From Cohnella fermenti (GTDB lineage Bacteria; Bacillota; Bacilli; Paenibacillales; Paenibacillaceae), in contig NZ_SSOB01000013.1 of assembly GCF_004801405.1 (NCBI RefSeq), forward strand, positions 1 through 64,000: 64,000 bases of DNA, given 5' to 3'. The position numbers and the translations under genes are program-made. Each line of letters opens with the position of its first letter. Positions within the stretch are counted from its first letter, which is position 1. A model generated the notes under the pieces. It was not told the origin of the DNA and ran no database searches. It saw only the letters and a list, made by a program, of their open reading frames with translations. Positions 17,000 through 26,790 of this stretch are shown here, one piece after another.

Positions 17000-19789
17000 T
17001 CAGAACGGAGGAGCGTACTTCTCCAACTCGTCAATCGTCATATCCAGAATTTGCACATACTGCTTGCGGCTATGGCTTCCGCGAATAAACGAAGTGTCCA
17101 TCCCTGCCTTCCGCAGCTTCTCGATCCAATCAAGCGCGGCCTCCCGCCCCATCCCCTGCTGAAGCATGCCGTAATACATATAGACAAGCTCGTTGCTGAC
17201 ATTCGTGTTGAACACCATCGGGTCGTCGGAGTTGACATTGACAAGCACATTCGTAAGCTCGGCGTTGCCGGCGGACTGGAGCTTAAACAACTGGTTGCCG
17301 AACATGGAATCAATCTCTCCGATCGCTTCATTCGACGACGGATTGACCTCGACAACAATTCCGTTGGCGGCCATTTTGCGAATCAAATAATTTTGCATAT
17401 CGGTCATCATCATCTGCTCGATCTCATTGGCGGTGACGTAGATCGGCTCTTCCATTTTCCGTAAGGTTGCTTCCTGATGATAAGCGATGTAGAGCTTGTC
17501 CTGCGGCCTTGCGCCAGCTTCCGCTTGAAGCTTCTTCACTTCCTCGGTGCGTCGCTTGAATCTGCGTTCGTATACGTTATAGAGAACCGGAATTCGCAAT
17601 TCTCCCGCCGACACCACCTCGTCGAACAGCTCTGCGGCAATCCGGTCGATCGTTCGTTCCAGATAAACGAGCGTCTCCGTCTGAAGCTTGGGCGTATAGC
17701 TGTACACTCCCCAGATCCAGAGCAGATTGTCCAGGTACTCGCCTCGGGGCAGAATGACCAGCGGATTGTGCCGCACCCATTCCGGAATATCCACGCCCAA
17801 TGCGATGCCGTGGCCAATCCGGTCTCCGGCGTGCAGCTTGCAGTACCGCACCACTTCATCGATGCGCCGAAGCCCGGAGATCAGATGCCGGAAGTCCTCT
17901 CCCGCATGGAAGGTGAAGAACAAGCTTTGCCGCGGCAAGATTCTCCCTTCCGGGTCGACGATGCGCAGCGCATCGTACTTGCTGTCCCGCGCCTCCTCGA
18001 AGACGGGAGCGAACACATGCACAGGAGTGGCATTCTCGGAAGCGGCCGCATCGAGACCGACAATAAAGTTCGTAGCCATCGGCACGACTCTGCGTAGCTC
18101 CTGCAGATGCTGCACCTGCTTGATGTATTGCTCCTGCAGCTCGCCGAAGTGCAACGCCTTCTTCAACGTATGATGGCGCTCTTCATCGTACAGCCACAAG
18201 TCCTTGCTCACGGTATCCGGACGCTTAATGAGGTGATAGACGATACCGAGCAGGGGAAAATCAACCTGTGGATCGTCGTCGACTCCGTAATCGTTCCGCA
18301 GAACATTACGGTAAGAGCGCAGAATATCGAGCAGCGTCATCTTGTTCCATTGCAGCTTGTCTTTAATCGAGATCCGCAGCTCTACCTTCTTCAGATAACG
18401 ATTCTGGAACAATGTTCGCAGCATCGTCTCATAGTAATTCCCATTCCGGACGATGCCATCCGTCGCCCGGTCAAAGTATCCGCGGAAGAAGTCGAGTCCG
18501 TGCATAACGGTCGGTTGAATCACTTGCTGGTAGAACTCGTTCTTGATCGACACGTAGATGAAGAAGGCACGGAAGAACTGTTCATAATGATCGGCGTACC
18601 TCTCCTCCTGCTGAATATGGCGCTTATACAAGAGAGCATGGTGCAGCAACAAATTTTCCCCGTAGGTCTTGACCCCGCGATGACTGGAGAACACATCGAA
18701 CATACAGTCCGACGGGTCCGGTTCCGCCAGATCGGTGAAGGCGACCCACACTCGATCGATCGCCCGGATCAGGTCCTCGGATGGAGCAAATTCGTTGCTC
18801 CCTTCCCTGAGCAGGCGGAACAGCAATTGCAACGTCTCGGGGTCGCTCAGCTCCAAGTTGTCGCTCAGCCAGGCGAACAGCGACTGATGCGTTTGAACGA
18901 CCGACTCCGCTTGATAAGCGTCGGGACGATTCCGGTACACCTGGTCCTTCAGGTAGAACGCCATCACCAGCCGAAGAAGCCTGGCCGTAAGAAGGTAAGC
19001 TTCCGCCTGCGCGGAAGCGGCAAGATGATTGGGCTGGAATTCCCGCAGATATCCGGCCTCCATACGCCCGTTCATGACCGCCTGCCACAGGATGGAGAAG
19101 TTAAACGCGGCCGTCGCATGAATATGATTCTCCGCCACTCCTCGACGCAAGATGTCATCCAATGCCGCATCCGCCAGATTGACATGCTGATAGAACTCGT
19201 GGAGCTGGACAGGCTCAAGCAAGCCGTTCTTGATGAAGTGCAGCATGATAATCAGATCGAGCGGGATAAATCGACTTATCGCGTGGAAGAAGTGAACCTT
19301 GTCCTGCCCCTTGTATTGCTCCATAAAGTCGATGAAGCTCCACTGCCTGTCGCGATTCACATCGTTCTTCCAATACTTGAATACGACATCTCCGTCCCGG
19401 TAAGAGATCAACGCATCGCCGAACTCCTCCAATATTTGAAAATAGTGTTTGTAAAGCCTCATCTCGGTCCGGCGTTTAGAGCGCGCGCGGGACGGAGCGG
19501 CAAAACCGGCTTGTCTCCACTTGTCCGCATCGTCAACGCTGACAAGCATCGGATAAAACTTCTGTATAAGCAAATGAATCTCATCCATGCTTTTGGGGCG
19601 CGCCTTCCGCAGAACCTCATTCTGAATCTGGACGCGAAGGCGCTTCTGCGCCTGTTTACGGTCCGCCTTGGCGGATTCGCCCGGCCCTTCTCCATCGATC
19701 GCCGCCAGAATCTCCTTCTGCCCGAGGAACCGAACATTCTGGAACGGGAATAACGAGATGTTGATAAGCAATGTGATCTTGTTAAGCAT
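17000..19789 (-). CDS. rdrB: RdrB, RADAR adenosine deaminase
   Basis: A 929-residue adenosine deaminase-fold protein with the full catalytic set spread over a long chain: HIH at 222-224, FHAGED at 627-632 (His 628, Glu 631), RIGHG at 657-661 and NSDDP at 853-857. Large insertions between these motifs and the 7-8 bp start overlap with a big AAA+ ATPase gene identify it as RdrB of the RADAR anti-phage system, which deaminates adenosine to inosine during phage infection. The motifs are seen here; the function is from published RADAR work, mostly in Gram-negative hosts. Base composition is more AT-rich than uppP and kimA. No mobile genes flank it. Confidence 0.88.
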   Translation of the reverse strand: MLNKITLLINISLFPFQNVRFLGQKEILAAIDGEGPGESAKADRKQAQKRLRVQIQNEVLRKARPKSMDEIHLLIQKFYPMLVSVDDADKWRQAGFAAPSRARSKRRTEMRLYKHYFQILEEFGDALISYRDGDVVFKYWKNDVNRDRQWSFIDFMEQYKGQDKVHFFHAISRFIPLDLIIMLHFIKNGLLEPVQLHEFYQHVNLADAALDDILRRGVAENHIHATAAFNFSILWQAVMNGRMEAGYLREFQPNHLAASAQAEAYLLTARLLRLVMAFYLKDQVYRNRPDAYQAESVVQTHQSLFAWLSDNLELSDPETLQLLFRLLREGSNEFAPSEDLIRAIDRVWVAFTDLAEPDPSDCMFDVFSSHRGVKTYGENLLLHHALLYKRHIQQEERYADHYEQFFRAFFIYVSIKNEFYQQVIQPTVMHGLDFFRGYFDRATDGIVRNGNYYETMLRTLFQNRYLKKVELRISIKDKLQWNKMTLLDILRSYRNVLRNDYGVDDDPQVDFPLLGIVYHLIKRPDTVSKDLWLYDEERHHTLKKALHFGELQEQYIKQVQHLQELRRVVPMATNFIVGLDAAASENATPVHVFAPVFEEARDSKYDALRIVDPEGRILPRQSLFFTFHAGEDFRHLISGLRRIDEVVRYCKLHAGDRIGHGIALGVDIPEWVRHNPLVILPRGEYLDNLLWIWGVYSYTPKLQTETLVYLERTIDRIAAELFDEVVSAGELRIPVLYNVYERRFKRRTEEVKKLQAEAGARPQDKLYIAYHQEATLRKMEEPIYVTANEIEQMMMTDMQNYLIRKMAANGIVVEVNPSSNEAIGEIDSMFGNQLFKLQSAGNAELTNVLVNVNSDDPMVFNTNVSNELVYMYYGMLQQGMGREAALDWIEKLRKAGMDTSFIRGSHSRKQYVQILDMTIDELEKYAPPF

Positions 19790-22733
19790 CGAAATCTCCC
19801 AAGTCCAGCAGACCCTCCGGGCTGTCGTCGCCTGGCCGATCGCTTTCCAGATCCGTCATGTTAAGATTGTATTCCATGATGTCCTCCAGCGTCCTCATCT
19901 GGAAGTGCTCGTGCGCCTCCTCCAGTTTCTCCTTAATATATTTCTTGGCGCCCTCATAAGCATCCTGCTCCATCTCGATCTGATTGGCCCCGACATACTT
20001 GGCATATTGTTGAATCGCGGCCTTGTCCTCATCCTTCAGGATCGTCGTCGTGGAGAAATAAGCGGCATTCCTCAAGAAGGGCAGGAACGCTGCCGCCTGC
20101 TTCCGGCCATAGTAGACCCGATTATTTTGCGATAGATTTTCGACCGATCGGAGCATTTTGCAATAGGAAGCGAACGTTGCCCTCGTTGCTTTATTTTCTC
20201 CGTCCGGGTAGAGAACCCTCTTGACTAAGCCTTTTGTTTCTTTATAGCGAGTGTAGCTTAATCCATCCGGATCGGCTCTGAACGCCTCTATGGCGCGCGG
20301 CTCGATTTGGTCCAATTCAACCTCAAGCTCCGCCTTAGGCTTCAGCCATTTGTCTTTTACGGTTTTTGCGAAATCCTTCATTTTATTTTCCAGCGTCAAA
20401 TAAATGGCATCCGGAACATTAGAAGGTTGGCCGGCCTCCTCATTCTCCCGTTCGCGATTGATCAAGGTTAGCATACGCCCGATATGAGCAGCACTCTTGT
20501 CAAACTCATACTTTATTGCTGCGGCCTTCTTAATGGAGATAAGGGAATTAAGGAAGAGGGACCTCTTCACTTGCAGCTCCATATATTCCGGCCACTTGTT
20601 TTTTATTTGGAGGCTAACAAGCTCCTGGTCCCACGTGTCCAGCAGCGGCTTAAATTGGCGTTCCGCCGTTACTATCTCCGCGGTCTCCGCACACAGAGCC
20701 TCCAGGAGATTGATGCTGAAGTTCGCCAGATCGCTCCTCTCGTCGGCTTGCCCGTTGTAAGCCTGCTGATAGAGCTCATCCAACAAAGAATTCGTCGACT
20801 TCCCCCGTTCGCGCATCTTTTCTTCCTTAAGCAGAAGCGTATGAATCGTTCGAATCGTAAGCTCGTCCTGCGCTTGAGCGTTATCCGCCTCCCACTGGCT
20901 TTTGTACCATTGGACATGGGAATCGGACATGAATTCAACCAGCAATCCCGAGACCTCGGGGTCCGCCAAGACGGCAAGCGCCTCCGCCAAGAAGAACAGG
21001 CGGTAATCGGCATGCTGGTTCCTCTGCAGGAACAGTTCCTTTATCCTTGCGTCCGCGATGTCAACCAATTCCGCAGGCCGCTTCAACAGCTCGTCAACGA
21101 CGCTTCTCCGCCACTTTAGATAAGCGGGCGAATCGTACGCAGCTCCCGGCAGCAAGCTGCGAATAAGCTCGCCGATCACGTACAAGGCCGTTCGCAAGCT
21201 CGCAAGCTCCTTTTCCAACTCCCCGTTGCCCTTCAATTCATCTAACGTATCGTAGCGAATCGCAGAGCTTCCGGCCTCGCTCCCCCAGAGCAGGAACCTC
21301 TCGTATATAAACCCTTGATGCGGCAACAGTCGGGAATTGGACAGGATCAGCGTGTCGACGAACGCCTTAACCAGTTGGAATTGATGCTCCGGCTTTATCT
21401 CCCTGCCTTCCTGCCGCGCCTTGAGCAATTGATTCAGGTGGTAGTAGGCATTCACAATTCCGCGCGGCCGTTCATCGAAGATGATATAGCTTTTGGTTAA
21501 TGGTTTGCTGACTGTTTTGTTTGTGTTGCCTGGTTTGCCTGTTCGGTCCGAATGGTCGACATCCGCCATGTAGCTGAAGATGGACCATTCCCCCAGCAGC
21601 TTGACCAATTGCGCCAGAAGCGTCTCCTCTCCGAACGCGAAGCCGGGAATCGTCTGCTCGTTCCACTTCACCAATTGGTGGCGTCTTGCCGGCGGGATTG
21701 TTTTCTTTAAATACTCATGGGCTAACTTTGACTTCCTTCCCAATATGGTAAGAGCTTTCTCGGAATTTTCTTCATTCTCGGATTTCAAAGATTTATAAGC
21801 TCCCAAGCCAAGCTCCCGCAGAGGCTCGTCCTGCAACAAGGCCAGTATAATCGATTCGGTCAGAATATCGTAGTCCCCCGATAGAACGGTGACGATATTC
21901 GGATGATTGACATATTGCAAGAGAGCGTCCATCAGCTCGCGCGTTTTGGAAGTCTTCAAGTCAATATCATCGATAAAAATATAAATGAGAGGAATGGGCG
22001 GGTTTGCGCCTGTTGCCGACATGTCGCGCTTACTCCCGTTCCCCTTGCCAACCATGGATTTTTGCACGTCAACAATAGTGTCTACCAGCGCCATCAGCTT
22101 CTTCTTAAACTCGATATCCGGGATGAGCAGCCGTTCGGACTTGCGAATATGAGTTCCAAGATCCGCATAGTTCTGCACAAGCACGTCCCTGTATTGCCGT
22201 TCGGTGTAGAGATGATATTCAATGGTGTCGTCCATTATTTGCTTAAGCGGGTTGTTCGGCTTTAACGTGCCGTTATTGAAGTACGAGCCAAGCGGGGACG
22301 CTTCGCTCGTATCGCATCTCGGCAAGTCCATACACCGCATTCGATCCAGAAGGGCGTTGCCTTCCTTGCACAGCAGGCCGACGATCGAACCGATGATCTT
22401 CGTGTTGTCCCCGAAGTTATCCGGCTCGATCAGCGGAAGCAAGATATTGCTCTTGTCCTGCGCCAGCTCGACCCGGAGCGTGTAGAGCGCAGAGGATTTC
22501 CCCGTACCGCGCGGGCCGAAGATTCCGAGCGTATTGTTGAAGTCCTGCTTGCTCAGCTCCTCCCGCCCTCTCTGCCCCCCACTCAAATAATCGGCAGCAG
22601 CGGAACGAATCTCTTGCAATTGCTCCAATAACAGATCGTACGTCGGCATAATTTTATAGACCTGCTCGCCAAGCGCCCGGGCACCGATAATAACCTTGTC
22701 TGAGGCCGCGGGCTGATTGGGATTTGTACTCAT
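19782..22733 (-). CDS. rdrA: RdrA, RADAR AAA+ ATPase
   Basis: A 983-residue ATPase with Walker A GPRGTGKS at 73-80 and Walker B LIYIFIDDID at 249-258, followed by a sensor-like TVLSGDYD. The long C-terminal two thirds are mostly helical and without recognised motifs. Size, ATPase type and the overlap with the deaminase gene match RdrA, the ring-forming partner that recruits and stimulates RdrB. ATG 22733 follows a GGAGAGGAAG ribosome binding site. Neither a SLATT-type nor a Csx27-type accessory membrane gene is adjacent, so this would be a core two-gene system. Confidence 0.86.
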   Translation of the reverse strand: MSTNPNQPAASDKVIIGARALGEQVYKIMPTYDLLLEQLQEIRSAAADYLSGGQRGREELSKQDFNNTLGIFGPRGTGKSSALYTLRVELAQDKSNILLPLIEPDNFGDNTKIIGSIVGLLCKEGNALLDRMRCMDLPRCDTSEASPLGSYFNNGTLKPNNPLKQIMDDTIEYHLYTERQYRDVLVQNYADLGTHIRKSERLLIPDIEFKKKLMALVDTIVDVQKSMVGKGNGSKRDMSATGANPPIPLIYIFIDDIDLKTSKTRELMDALLQYVNHPNIVTVLSGDYDILTESIILALLQDEPLRELGLGAYKSLKSENEENSEKALTILGRKSKLAHEYLKKTIPPARRHQLVKWNEQTIPGFAFGEETLLAQLVKLLGEWSIFSYMADVDHSDRTGKPGNTNKTVSKPLTKSYIIFDERPRGIVNAYYHLNQLLKARQEGREIKPEHQFQLVKAFVDTLILSNSRLLPHQGFIYERFLLWGSEAGSSAIRYDTLDELKGNGELEKELASLRTALYVIGELIRSLLPGAAYDSPAYLKWRRSVVDELLKRPAELVDIADARIKELFLQRNQHADYRLFFLAEALAVLADPEVSGLLVEFMSDSHVQWYKSQWEADNAQAQDELTIRTIHTLLLKEEKMRERGKSTNSLLDELYQQAYNGQADERSDLANFSINLLEALCAETAEIVTAERQFKPLLDTWDQELVSLQIKNKWPEYMELQVKRSLFLNSLISIKKAAAIKYEFDKSAAHIGRMLTLINRERENEEAGQPSNVPDAIYLTLENKMKDFAKTVKDKWLKPKAELEVELDQIEPRAIEAFRADPDGLSYTRYKETKGLVKRVLYPDGENKATRATFASYCKMLRSVENLSQNNRVYYGRKQAAAFLPFLRNAAYFSTTTILKDEDKAAIQQYAKYVGANQIEMEQDAYEGAKKYIKEKLEEAHEHFQMRTLEDIMEYNLNMTDLESDRPGDDSPEGLLDLGDFDA

Positions 22734-22857
22734 CGTCGTCTCTTCCTCTCCGAATTCCGTTTCTTATGCAGAGTTGCCCCAGGAGTTGCCGCTTCAAATT
22801 CGTTTAACTGCGTTCTTCCCCTCCATACATTCTTTCCCTCCCCCTAATCTCCTTCTT

Positions 22858-22926
22858 TTTATGTAAAATTTTGTCGTCCCCTGCATGCGTCGCTCGTATT
22901 GATTTACGTAACTATTATTATGTAAA
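22858..22926 (-). promoter_or_regulatory. Repeated TTATGTAAA elements upstream of rdrA
   Basis: An inverted repeat TTTACGTAA (22903-22911) and TTATGTAAA (22918-22926), 6-bp spacer and one mismatch, lies about 170 bp upstream of rdrA. The same TTATGTAAA-type word recurs at 22859-22867. The arrangement suggests binding sites for a regulator of the RADAR operon. No clear -35/-10 pair could be assigned. Confidence 0.4.
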
Positions 22927-22940
22927 CTTATTCTTGGTAC

Positions 22941-22997
22941 AACGGCAACCGACGTGTGCGAACGAGAGCGTCGTCCGTCCGACGAGCGGTTGCCGTT
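22941..22997. repeat. Long hairpin between rdrA promoter and kimA
   Basis: AACGGCAACCG (22941-22951) and CGGTTGCCGTT (22987-22997) are perfect 11-bp arms. The loop holds a smaller hairpin (CGTCG/CGACG). It lies just beyond the kimA stop but lacks a T run on the minus strand, so it may be a weak terminator or a structured boundary. Confidence 0.5.
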
Positions 22998-23023
22998 TGG
23001 TTGATTGCCGTTGGATGCTCGGG

Positions 23024-24853
23024 TTATTTTCTCAGATGATAAGGAACGGTTGTCATAATGATGTCCTTGCCGTACATAAGCAAGCGGGTGCGGATCATGA
23101 AGCTCGTCTGGTTATGAAGAATGTTGTGCCAGCTCTTCCTCGGAATGAATTGCGGAATAATGACCGTCACCTGGTAATTCGACTCCCCCGCCTTGCGCTG
23201 CACGGAATCGATGAACCGCATAAGCGGCTGAATGATCGAGCGATACGGGGAATGCAGCGTGACGAGCCGGATGTCGGGCTTCCACTTGCTCCACTTCTCC
23301 TCGAAGCGCAGCTCCTCCTCTCGCTCGAACGGGACGTACACCGCAATAATCTGCTCGGCCTTCAGCGACCGGGCGTAGTTCAGCGAACGTTCGACAACGT
23401 GCGTGATGCCCGACACCGGAACGATGATGACATTGCCCTCGATCGGCACCGCCGGTTCGCAGGAGGCGATCCGCAGTTGCTCGCCGACCGCCTCGTAATG
23501 CCGCCTGATCCGGTAGAACACGAAGAGGATAATCGGCAGGAAGACGAGCACGGGCCACACCATGGCGAACTTCGTCAGGAAGAACATGAGCGTCACCGTG
23601 AAGCTGATCAGCGCCCCGATGAAGTTGATGACCAGCTTCGGCGCCCAGCCCGGCGGCTTCTCGCGAATCCACTTCCGGATCATCCCGCTCTGCGACAGCG
23701 TGAACGGAATGAACACGCCGACCGCATACAGCGGAATGAGGTGCTCGGTCTGTCCGTGGAAGGCAACGATCAGAACAATCGACAGCACCCCGAGGAAAAT
23801 AATCCCGTTAGAGTAGCCGAGTCGGTCGCCGCGAACCGTGAACATGCGAGGAATGAATTTGTCCTTGGCCAGATTGACGGCCAGCAGCGGGAAGGCCGAA
23901 TAGCCCGTGTTGGCTGCCAGAATCAGAATCAGCGCCGTCGTTCCCTGAATGAAGTAATACAGGAAGCGGCGGCCGAATGTCTCTTCCGCGATCTGCGAGA
24001 CGACCGTCACCTCCGGCAGCGGCGAGATGCCGTAATAATACGCCAGGAACACGATGCCGGAGAACAGCACCGCCAGCAGCGCCCCCATCGCGATCAGCGT
24101 CTTCGCCGCATTGCCGGGCGCCGGAGACTTGAAGTTCGGGATCGCGTTGGAGATCGCTTCGACCCCCGTCAGCGCCGAGCTGCCCGAAGCGAACGCCCGC
24201 AGCAGAATAAACAGGCTGATGCCCGCCACCGGCGTTCCGAGCGAAGCATGCAGCTCCGGCGAGACGTCGCCTGCGGCGATGCGGTACAGCCCCACGCCGA
24301 TCAGCACAAACAGCGCCAGCACGAACAGATAAACCGGGTAAGCCAGAACCGAAGCGGACTCCGTCACGCCGCGCAGGTTCAGGAGGGTGATGCCGATGAC
24401 GAAGACGACCGCAATCGGAACGTTGTACGGGTGCAGGCTTGGGAAGGCGGACGTCAGGGCGTCCGTGCCCGCCGATACGCTGACGGCCACCGTCAGAATA
24501 TAATCGACAAGCAGCGAGCCCCCGGCCACAAGACCGTACGACAGGCCCAGATTCTCCTTGGAGACGACATAAGCGCCGCCGCCGTGCGGATATGCGAAGA
24601 TGATCTGCCGATAGGACAGAATCAGCGCCGTCAGCAGAACCAGCACGCCGATCCCGATCGGAATCGAATACCAGAACGCGGTCGCGCCGATCGCGACAAG
24701 CACAAGCAGAATTTGTTCCGGACCGTAAGCGACGGACGACAGGGCATCGGAGGATAGAATGGCCAGCGCCTTTGTTTTGCGAAGCTTTTGTTCCCCTAAC
24801 TCGGTCGATTTAAGCGGCCTGCCGAGCAGTATTCGTTTGATCCTGGATGCCAT
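23024..24853 (-). CDS. kimA: KimA high-affinity potassium importer
   Basis: A 609-residue APC-superfamily transporter nearly collinear with Bacillus KimA (YdaO): start region RILLGRPLKSTELGEQKL, then SSDALSSVAYG, FAYPHGGGAY, VDYILTVAVSVSAGTDA, about twelve helices to residue 455, and a cytosolic C-terminal domain with IIVPVSGITHVVERSL. KimA imports potassium with protons and is inhibited by c-di-AMP, which also shuts its gene through a riboswitch. That riboswitch and its terminator are present directly upstream. Monocistronic and divergent from nothing; rdrA lies downstream in the same orientation. Confidence 0.95.
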   Translation of the reverse strand: MASRIKRILLGRPLKSTELGEQKLRKTKALAILSSDALSSVAYGPEQILLVLVAIGATAFWYSIPIGIGVLVLLTALILSYRQIIFAYPHGGGAYVVSKENLGLSYGLVAGGSLLVDYILTVAVSVSAGTDALTSAFPSLHPYNVPIAVVFVIGITLLNLRGVTESASVLAYPVYLFVLALFVLIGVGLYRIAAGDVSPELHASLGTPVAGISLFILLRAFASGSSALTGVEAISNAIPNFKSPAPGNAAKTLIAMGALLAVLFSGIVFLAYYYGISPLPEVTVVSQIAEETFGRRFLYYFIQGTTALILILAANTGYSAFPLLAVNLAKDKFIPRMFTVRGDRLGYSNGIIFLGVLSIVLIVAFHGQTEHLIPLYAVGVFIPFTLSQSGMIRKWIREKPPGWAPKLVINFIGALISFTVTLMFFLTKFAMVWPVLVFLPIILFVFYRIRRHYEAVGEQLRIASCEPAVPIEGNVIIVPVSGITHVVERSLNYARSLKAEQIIAVYVPFEREEELRFEEKWSKWKPDIRLVTLHSPYRSIIQPLMRFIDSVQRKAGESNYQVTVIIPQFIPRKSWHNILHNQTSFMIRTRLLMYGKDIIMTTVPYHLRK

Positions 24854-24900
24854 TGCCGATCACCATTCCTTATCCGTCCTTAGGGTTGATTCCATGCACC

Positions 24901-24930
24901 AAAAAAAGCCGCAGAGGAACCCTCCGCGGC
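24901..24930 (-). terminator. Riboswitch-controlled terminator before kimA
   Basis: On the minus strand GCCGCGGAGG and CCTCTGCGGC form a 10-bp stem around GTT (24930-24908), followed by seven T residues (24907-24901). It lies between the c-di-AMP aptamer and the kimA start, so it is the expected transcription-attenuation platform. Confidence 0.88.
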
Positions 24931-24949
24931 CTGATCGGCCGAAGCTGTG

Positions 24950-25116
24950 TCACCCTCTCTAACGACGCTTACGAGGTTAGCTGACGGATTCGGGCGATTA
25001 GAGTCGCCCTACGGCAGACGCATGGCATGGCTGCGCCGCCGATTCACCCCGCGCGACGAATGCTCGCCGCGATTGGTTCCCCCGATCTCCTTCGCGGAGA
25101 TTCAGCGATTACGAAT
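24950..25116 (-). promoter_or_regulatory. c-di-AMP riboswitch (ydaO/yuaA type)
   Basis: The minus-strand leader of kimA has the conserved blocks of the ydaO motif in order: an AATCGCTGAATC block, GGGGGAACCA, GGGGTGAATC, GTAGGGCG and the long CCGTCAGCTAACCTCGTAAGC block, ending at GAGGGTGACA. It is followed by an intrinsic terminator. In known cases c-di-AMP binding promotes termination, lowering potassium uptake when potassium, and hence c-di-AMP, is high. Confidence 0.93.
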
Positions 25117-25282
25117 ATTTGAACTACGGAGATGATCATACTGCAACTATCCCCGCTTGCCAAAACCGATATCCGGCAGAATTGCACGAGGCTGACATTC
25201 CCCTTATTCGGTTAAGCGTTTACACGCCCTCGGCTCTTATGTTTGGTTCGATTATCGTCGTTTTGCGCGTCAATGCCTGATT

Positions 25283-26647
25283 CTACGCCTGGATCGGAGC
25301 CGCCGAACGCGACTTCCTCCTTGAGACGAACACGCTTCGGTACAGGAGCAGAATACCGATATGCGCGGCGGCGAGCACCAGGTACAGATTGCTGAAGACG
25401 AATGCCGTCTCGTGCGATTGCCACGGAATCCAGGGCGTGACCGCCCCATGATCGATGACCTTGCCGAAGACACTTGTCGCAATCGCCCCGGACAGGAAGT
25501 TGCCGAGCGTCAGCATTCCCATGCCGACGCCGACCTGCTCCTTCGGAATGCTGCGGGAGATCGTGTTCGACAGGGCAATCTGCATAAACATCTGTCCGAC
25601 CGTTCCCAGCATGTAAATAAAGCCGATGACGACGGCGGGACTTCCGACGAAGAACGATAACGCGAGGAAACAACTGAACAGCAGCGCGAAGGCGCAATGG
25701 TACACGAACGGATTGCCCTTCACATCCGCCAGCTTCCCGACCTTGCGTCCCAGATAAGCGGATACGCAGGCGCCCGGAACCATTACGAAGCCGATCCAGC
25801 CGGACTCCAACCGATTGATGTCGGCGAGCAGTTGAGGCGTCAGGAACGGCAGCGCATAGCTGACGCTCATGACGAGAGCGGCGATCGTTAACCCCATTAA
25901 ATAAACCCGATCCCGGAGCAGCGTTCTCGCAATGAACGGAGCGCTCGCGCTGCGAATTCTCCAGGCGAACAGCAGCAGGGCAGCGGCGCTGCCGGCCCCG
26001 AGAATCGCGCTTCCTTGCGTGATCGCGAGCAGCAGCAGAGCGACCGTCCCCGCCAGCAGTCCGCCTCCCAGCCAATCGATGCGCGTCTCTACCTTCGGCT
26101 CTTCCGCGAGATGCTTCCGGTAGAACGGCAGCGTAAACAAGATAAGCAGCGGAATCGCGAACAGCCATCGCCAATGAACGAACGAGACGAGCAGCGACGA
26201 GACGACCGGTCCGATCGCATTGCCGAGCGCAAGCCCGGTAGCCGAGATGCCAAGCGCCCTCCCCCGCCGCTCCGGCGGGAAGTAACGAACCGGAATCATC
26301 ATCGCCAGCGCCGGCACGACGGATGCGCCGATCGCTTGCAGAATTCTCGCCGACAGAACGAACGCGAACGACGTCGCGAGCAGGCCGAGCAGCGAACCCG
26401 CCGCGAATACGAGCAAGCCGGCCGTAATCAGTTGCTTCGCCGGGTAACGGTCGAGCAGCTTGCCGTACAGCACCGAGCCGACCGCATAGATGAGCAGGTA
26501 GACGGTCGATACCCAGCTTACCTGCGCCACCGTGAGACCGAAGTCGACCCGAATCTCCGGCAGAACGATATTGAACATCGTTGCGCTCATCGAAGAGAGG
26601 ACAAGCGTAACCGCAAGAATTTTAATCAGAATATCGCCGTTTCTCAT
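25283..26647 (-). CDS. MFS drug-exporter-type transporter
   Basis: A 454-residue major facilitator with about fourteen hydrophobic segments and the motif-A region LLDRYPAKQL near residue 65, resembling DHA2-type multidrug or tetracycline exporters. GGGAGG seven bases before ATG 26647 fixes the start; an upstream in-frame extension to 26707 is unsupported. It is divergent from a LysR-family gene with an AT-rich 140-bp intergenic region holding a palindromic operator candidate, so that regulator probably controls it. The substrate cannot be read from sequence. Confidence 0.8.
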   Translation of the reverse strand: MRNGDILIKILAVTLVLSSMSATMFNIVLPEIRVDFGLTVAQVSWVSTVYLLIYAVGSVLYGKLLDRYPAKQLITAGLLVFAAGSLLGLLATSFAFVLSARILQAIGASVVPALAMMIPVRYFPPERRGRALGISATGLALGNAIGPVVSSLLVSFVHWRWLFAIPLLILFTLPFYRKHLAEEPKVETRIDWLGGGLLAGTVALLLLAITQGSAILGAGSAAALLLFAWRIRSASAPFIARTLLRDRVYLMGLTIAALVMSVSYALPFLTPQLLADINRLESGWIGFVMVPGACVSAYLGRKVGKLADVKGNPFVYHCAFALLFSCFLALSFFVGSPAVVIGFIYMLGTVGQMFMQIALSNTISRSIPKEQVGVGMGMLTLGNFLSGAIATSVFGKVIDHGAVTPWIPWQSHETAFVFSNLYLVLAAAHIGILLLYRSVFVSRRKSRSAAPIQA

Positions 26648-26739
26648 TGTGATCCCTCCCGAATGGCTCCTGAATTGCTTTTCCTCCTCTACTATAGCTT
26701 TCCACATTCATAATGTATAATATATATTATTATATATAG

Positions 26740-26759
26740 TGATATCCTTTGGTATATCA
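26740..26759. promoter_or_regulatory. LysR-type operator candidate
   Basis: TGATATCCTTTGGTATATCA has 6-bp inverted arms around an 8-bp centre and contains a T-N11-A type dyad as bound by LysR regulators. It lies just upstream of the LysR gene, next to a long A/T-only stretch that probably holds the two divergent promoters. Confidence 0.5.
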
Positions 26760-26790
26760 ATGAACGATGATGGGAGGCATGGGGCCGAAA

